Shown: piece after piece, positions 60,539 through 64,000 of the stretch
How positions within the stretch are numbered: the stretch's first letter is position 1
How the letters are laid out: each line of letters starts with the position of its first letter
NCBI GenBank assembly: GCA_900546615.1
Contig: URDJ01000003.1
Coordinates: 1 to 64,000, forward strand
Reading direction: 5' to 3'
DNA from: an uncultured Eubacteriales bacterium
GTDB lineage: Bacteria; Bacillota; Clostridia; Oscillospirales; Oscillospiraceae
DNA length: 64,000 nt
Translations under genes and position numbers: made by a program
Notes under the pieces: generated by a model
What the model saw: the letters and a program-made list of their open reading frames with translations, nothing else
What the model was told of the DNA's origin: nothing
The model's database searches: none

Positions 60539-61195
60539 TCAGCCCGCAACTGTCTCGAGTCCCCGGGCGTTTTCTATTTTTATCGTGCCTCGCGACACGC
60601 TCACCAGCTTCTCCGACTGGAAATATCTGAGCATCCGCGTCACTACCTCCCGCGCCGTGCCCAGATGCGCCGCTATGCGCTCATGCGTGATATTCAGCTC
60701 GTCGCCGCCCTCAAGCGCGGACTCCTCCAGCAGAAACGCCGCGAGCCGCCTGTCGAAGCTGTGCCAAAGGATCTGCTCCACCAGCCACATGACTTCGGAG
60801 AAACGCGAGGCCATCAGCTCGTTCGTGTAGTTAGAGAGCGCGGCAGACTCCTCCATAACGCCTCGGTAGACGTCCGGCGCTATGACCATCAGTTCCGTGT
60901 CCCGCTCGGCCTCGATATTCATGTCGAATTGCAGGCTCTTTACCATGCACGAGGCCGAAAACAGGCAGATATCCCGCTCGAACAGCCGGTAGAGCGTTAT
61001 CTCCCTGCCCGCCTCGGACAGCATGTAGGCCCTGAGTCTGCCAGAACAGACAGCAAGCAGGCCCACGCAATCCGTACTGGCGCCGTGCACCATGTCACCG
61101 GCCCTCAGTCTCCTGCGTGTGGCGGCCGACTCAAGCCTTCTCCGCTGCTCCGGCGTCAGCCTGTCCCAGACCGGGAAAAACTCAGAAAGCTCCAA
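60539..61195 (-). CDS. Crp/Fnr family transcriptional regulator
   Basis: The 218-residue regulator has a cyclic-nucleotide-binding-like beta barrel (residues about 20-125, VHGASTDCVGLLAVCSGRLRAYML, FSASCMVKSLQFDMNIEAERDTELMVI). A winged helix follows (NITHERIAAHLGTAREVVTRMLRYFQSEKLVSVSRGTIKI). The Arg/Ser phosphate pocket of true cAMP binders is not evident, and there is no N-terminal Fnr-type Cys cluster, so the ligand is unknown. The start is TTG at 61195 with AAGGAGGACATAC upstream. It lies 11 nt behind the large surface protein gene and is probably cotranscribed with it. Confidence 0.9.
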   Translation of the reverse strand: MELSEFFPVWDRLTPEQRRRLESAATRRRLRAGDMVHGASTDCVGLLAVCSGRLRAYMLSEAGREITLYRLFERDICLFSASCMVKSLQFDMNIEAERDTELMVIAPDVYRGVMEESAALSNYTNELMASRFSEVMWLVEQILWHSFDRRLAAFLLEESALEGGDELNITHERIAAHLGTAREVVTRMLRYFQSEKLVSVSRGTIKIENARGLETVAG

Positions 61196-61206
61196 GTATG
61201 TCCTCC

Positions 61207-64000
61207 TTACTTCGCCCCAACCTTCTTTTTCTTTGACTTCGACCTGCTGATGCTGCCTATCGTTATTATCAGCACCAGAACGACCGCTGCCGCGCCTATT
61301 ATTATGACCCGCGTCATATCCGCCGGGCGCTCGACCGAGAAAAGCTCGAAGCTGCTGCTGCCCACGTCGAAGCAGAGATAGTTGCCAAGCACCTCATACT
61401 CCTTCTCCTGCCAGATCCCGCCGTCCTCTCGGACATAGAGCGCAATAACCGAGGTGGAGCGCTCCTTCTCAGGCGCCAGATAGCGCACCCTGTAGACGGG
61501 GTCCTCGTCGGCGCTGCCCGTGACCGTCACGCTCAGTTCCTCGAGGGACTTCGTGCCCCTTGTGAGCGTCGGGGCATCCTCAGGGGTCTGACCGCTCGAT
61601 ATGACGCTCGCCTCCACGCTGGCGTCCGGCTTGAAGCTGCCCTCGACCAGCACGATCGCCTGCACTCCGCCGTCCCTGCCCTCGGCGCTCGCCACCGAGG
61701 TGTCCAGCGGCGTGTACACCGCCTCCAGCGTCCGGCTGAAGGTCAGTTTAGTGAGGTCCAGCTCCGGCCATGCGCCGGTATAGCCCTCTTTCTCCGGCAC
61801 CTCCGGTACCTCAGAGGCGTCGATACTGTCGCCATATTCAAAGTGTATCGTCTTTATCGCTACCCCGTCGGCCATGAACACCAGCTTGAGGTCCAAAAAC
61901 TCCCCGGGCACGTCCTCGAGCGCCTTGAGCGAGGCAAAGGGCACGCGCTCCGCGCCGCCGGTGTAGCTGATGCCGTCTATGCCGTGCAGCGTCTCGCTCA
62001 CGAACAGGTTCCCCGTGGCCTCGCCGTCCTCATTGAGCGCGCCCGCGATGCCGCCGAGGCACTCGTCCCCGGCCTCTATCTCCACGAGGCTGCGGCAGTC
62101 ATAGAGCTTCGTACCTAGTCCCGCCACGCCGCCTATCCAGTCGTCGCCCGAGAGCGGGCACATCGCCCAGCAGGCCCTTATCGTCGAGGCGCTGCTGCCC
62201 GCGACGCCGCCGACGTAGTCGCCGCTCTCGCTCGTTACCGCGCCGTAGTTCTCGCAGTTTTGCGTCACCCCCAGCTCCATGAGCCCGACCACACCGCCGG
62301 CGCAGTTGTCCTTGGCCTTGACGCTGCCGTTATTCTCGCACTCGCGCAGGATGCAGCGGCTGTTGAAGGCGCGCGAGATCGTGCTCGAGCCGGTGAGGTC
62401 GCTCTCCGGGTCGAAGTCGAACTCTATGGCCATTGCGCCCGCGATGCCGCCGATGTTCACGTCGCCGTAGACCGAGCCGGTGTTGCCACAGCCTGCGATG
62501 TTGCCGTCCGTGGCCGAGCCCGCCTCCTCCGACACGTCCGTGAACACGTCGCCTATGTTCGGCGAGGCCGCGGCCTTGATGGCCTCCACCAGCATGAGCA
62601 TGACCACCGAGAACTGGTCGTTCACCTTCCGCAGGTCGCTCACCAGCACAGTGGCGGAGTTGCCGACCTCGGTATTGAGCGCCGTTAGCGCATCGGATAT
62701 GTTCTTCATATTCCCGCAGAGGGAATCCACCCTCTGGCTGTATTCGCTGCCCAGGCCCTGGAACTGTACGTCGGGCAGGCCGTTCAAGTAGCTGAGCACC
62801 TCGCGGACGCCCGCGACGGCGTTGGTTATGCTGTTCGAGGCCGCCTGCAGGCTCTGCATGGCGTAGCCCAGATGCTCGTTGAGCCTGACCGCCGCCTCGG
62901 CGACGTAGGGGGCCGTGGTGCCCGCTATCGTGTTCGCCGCGCCGATGACGTCCGTCACGGTACCGCCTGCCGAGGTCAGGCTGCCCGAGAGAGCGTTCAG
63001 CGCGTCAAGCACGGCCTGTATCTTCGCTTCACTTGGGTTGGGGTCATTCAGCAGGTCGTTCAGCGCCGACATGAGCGCCTGAGACTGGGCCGTGGCGCTG
63101 TCGATGGCGGTGCCGAGCCTGTCGCCCGCCGCGCCTATGGTGTCCGCCGCGTCGGTGACGGTGCTCCAGTCCGAGCCGCGCTTGAAGGTCGCCGTGACAT
63201 CCGCCGTGCCCGCCGGCATGGTGAAGCTGTACTGCGTCCCGAGGTCGTCGAGCCGTGTGAGCGTCGGCGAAGTGCCGTCCGAGGCCGTGACGTAGAGGCC
63301 CGAAAGCTCGTAGCCGCGCTCCGTGCTTATGCTCAGGGTGACCGGCGTGCCCGGCGTCGGTGCATAGCTGCTCGCCGTCATCGTGCCGCCCGCGCCCGTG
63401 CTGATGCGGACGGTATTGCCCGTATCCTCAAAGTATGTCGCCGCTGGCACGAAGCTCACGCGCACGACGGTGTTCTTCGCCCGCGCGTTCACAGGGTCGT
63501 TCACGGGGTCGCCGGAGAGCGTGGGCATGGTGAAGAGGACGGTGTTCGTAGCATCGTCGTATATGTAGCCCACGGCATATCCGTCGGCGTCCACTATCTC
63601 TATATTCCCGACCATGTAGCCGGTGTTCGGCCTGAGCGTCACCGTGACCTCGCTGCCCGCGGCGGGGTTCGAGGTGCTGAGTGTCGCCGTACCGCCGGTG
63701 CCCGTCGTGACGCTCAGGAGCCGGTGGTCGGTCTCGTCATAGGTGCTGCCCTGCATCTGGCCGATGACGGCGAGGTCATTGTTCGCCTCGCCAAGCCAGC
63801 CCACGGCGTCTGAAATGTAGCTACCCGCAGCCTCCACGTCGCCGAGGATGCCGGGGGCGCTGTCTGAGACGTAGTCGATGCGGCTGAGTATCTCGTTGAG
63901 GGAAGCCACGGTGCTGTCGACGAAGTCCACGGTCTCGCCTGCTATGTACGCGAGGTCGTCCGAGGCGCTGCCCATGTAGCCGGAGACGGCGTTCAGGCGG
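61207..64000 (-). CDS. Large cell-surface repeat protein, N-terminus beyond the window
   Basis: At least 930 residues are visible; the frame stays open at the right edge. In order these are: helical segments (DSTVASLNEILSRIDY); two divergent InlB-B-type beta repeats (TGTGGTATLSTSNPAAGSEV and STGAGGTMTASSYAPTPGTP); and a long helical region with heptad-like spacing (about 280-470). GLUG-like glycine repeats follow (YVGGVAGSSAS, WIGGVAGLG, CLGGIAGAL), then another InlB-like repeat near EKEGYTGAWPELDLTKLTF. A C-terminal membrane helix ends in KSKKKKVGAK. This is a membrane-anchored surface adhesin or fibre-like protein. No sortase signal is present. The Crp gene follows 11 nt after its stop. Confidence 0.82.
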   Translation of the reverse strand, partial: RLNAVSGYMGSASDDLAYIAGETVDFVDSTVASLNEILSRIDYVSDSAPGILGDVEAAGSYISDAVGWLGEANNDLAVIGQMQGSTYDETDHRLLSVTTGTGGTATLSTSNPAAGSEVTVTLRPNTGYMVGNIEIVDADGYAVGYIYDDATNTVLFTMPTLSGDPVNDPVNARAKNTVVRVSFVPAATYFEDTGNTVRISTGAGGTMTASSYAPTPGTPVTLSISTERGYELSGLYVTASDGTSPTLTRLDDLGTQYSFTMPAGTADVTATFKRGSDWSTVTDAADTIGAAGDRLGTAIDSATAQSQALMSALNDLLNDPNPSEAKIQAVLDALNALSGSLTSAGGTVTDVIGAANTIAGTTAPYVAEAAVRLNEHLGYAMQSLQAASNSITNAVAGVREVLSYLNGLPDVQFQGLGSEYSQRVDSLCGNMKNISDALTALNTEVGNSATVLVSDLRKVNDQFSVVMLMLVEAIKAAASPNIGDVFTDVSEEAGSATDGNIAGCGNTGSVYGDVNIGGIAGAMAIEFDFDPESDLTGSSTISRAFNSRCILRECENNGSVKAKDNCAGGVVGLMELGVTQNCENYGAVTSESGDYVGGVAGSSASTIRACWAMCPLSGDDWIGGVAGLGTKLYDCRSLVEIEAGDECLGGIAGALNEDGEATGNLFVSETLHGIDGISYTGGAERVPFASLKALEDVPGEFLDLKLVFMADGVAIKTIHFEYGDSIDASEVPEVPEKEGYTGAWPELDLTKLTFSRTLEAVYTPLDTSVASAEGRDGGVQAIVLVEGSFKPDASVEASVISSGQTPEDAPTLTRGTKSLEELSVTVTGSADEDPVYRVRYLAPEKERSTSVIALYVREDGGIWQEKEYEVLGNYLCFDVGSSSFELFSVERPADMTRVIIIGAAAVVLVLIITIGSISRSKSKKKKVGAK

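Overview
The window looks like part of a GC-rich (by eye about 60%) clostridial chromosome, most likely from the Oscillospiraceae or Oscillospirales gut lineage. The reasons are the gene content: a lysine-riboswitch NhaC-type transporter, FeoA-FeoA-FeoB with a Cys-rich FeoB partner, CsaB, a CD1871A-type CXXC mini-protein, a YgiQ-type radical SAM protein and CyuA. Other hints are crisp sigma-A promoters, GGAGG ribosome sites, frequent GTG and TTG starts, and many AUA and AGG codons despite the GC content. No rRNA, tRNA, prophage or CRISPR array was seen. The assignment rests on protein recognition, not on a search.

Layout. 1-0.6 kb holds the 3' end of an IS1182-like transposase. 0.6-6.5 kb (minus) carries clpB with a ribbon-helix-helix gene upstream, thiN, and a Na/Pi-cotransporter homologue. 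6.6-12.3 kb (plus) is a lysine-riboswitch unit: binding protein, permease, ATPase, NhaC-like antiporter and an FMN 2-hydroxyacid oxidase homologue. 12.7-15.5 kb (minus) encodes a glycosyltransferase/CsaB fusion and a PurN homologue lacking the catalytic residues. 15.6-20 kb (plus) is a tightly overlapping set: histidine phosphatase/GNAT fusion, metallophosphoesterase, YgiQ-like radical SAM protein and a DUF1294 protein. 20-23.7 kb is a GntR regulator divergent from a CrtI-like flavoprotein and a flavin/2Fe-2S reductase. 23.7-26.9 kb has a DUF975 membrane protein, an alarmone-hydrolase-like HD protein and a TlpA/CXXC/polyferredoxin trio. 26.9-32.8 kb (minus) is a LacI-controlled maltodextrin-type ABC operon with malQ. 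33-35.9 kb is the feo operon. 36.2-38.3 kb is a UbiX/UbiD pair, followed by a small XRE repressor and a two-gene ABC exporter. 41.3-47 kb (minus) has PepSY, CyuA, a beta-CASP nuclease, LepA and an XRE regulator, divergent from pta. 48.2-57.2 kb is a GntR-controlled ABC locus ending in five tandem exported paralogues, one with an amber stop. 57.3-60.5 kb is an ArsR/P-type metal ATPase unit and an anchored protein. 60.5-64 kb (minus) is a Crp/Fnr regulator below a large surface protein running off the window.

Two things stand out as possibly undescribed. First, a structured repeat of about 200 bp occurs twice in opposite orientation (35.94-36.19 and 41.06-41.32 kb). Each copy sits between convergent genes and is bracketed by two copies of a terminator-like hairpin whose sequence is private to that site. 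The internal hairpin shows a compensatory base-pair change between copies. Second, the 48.2-57.2 kb locus couples a YtrA/YhcF-like regulator and ABC exporter parts to a tandem family of exported, propeller-like proteins of unknown function. A second repeat family forms a nested inverted structure inside that locus (51.3-52.1 kb) and has a single unit at 12.4-12.7 kb.
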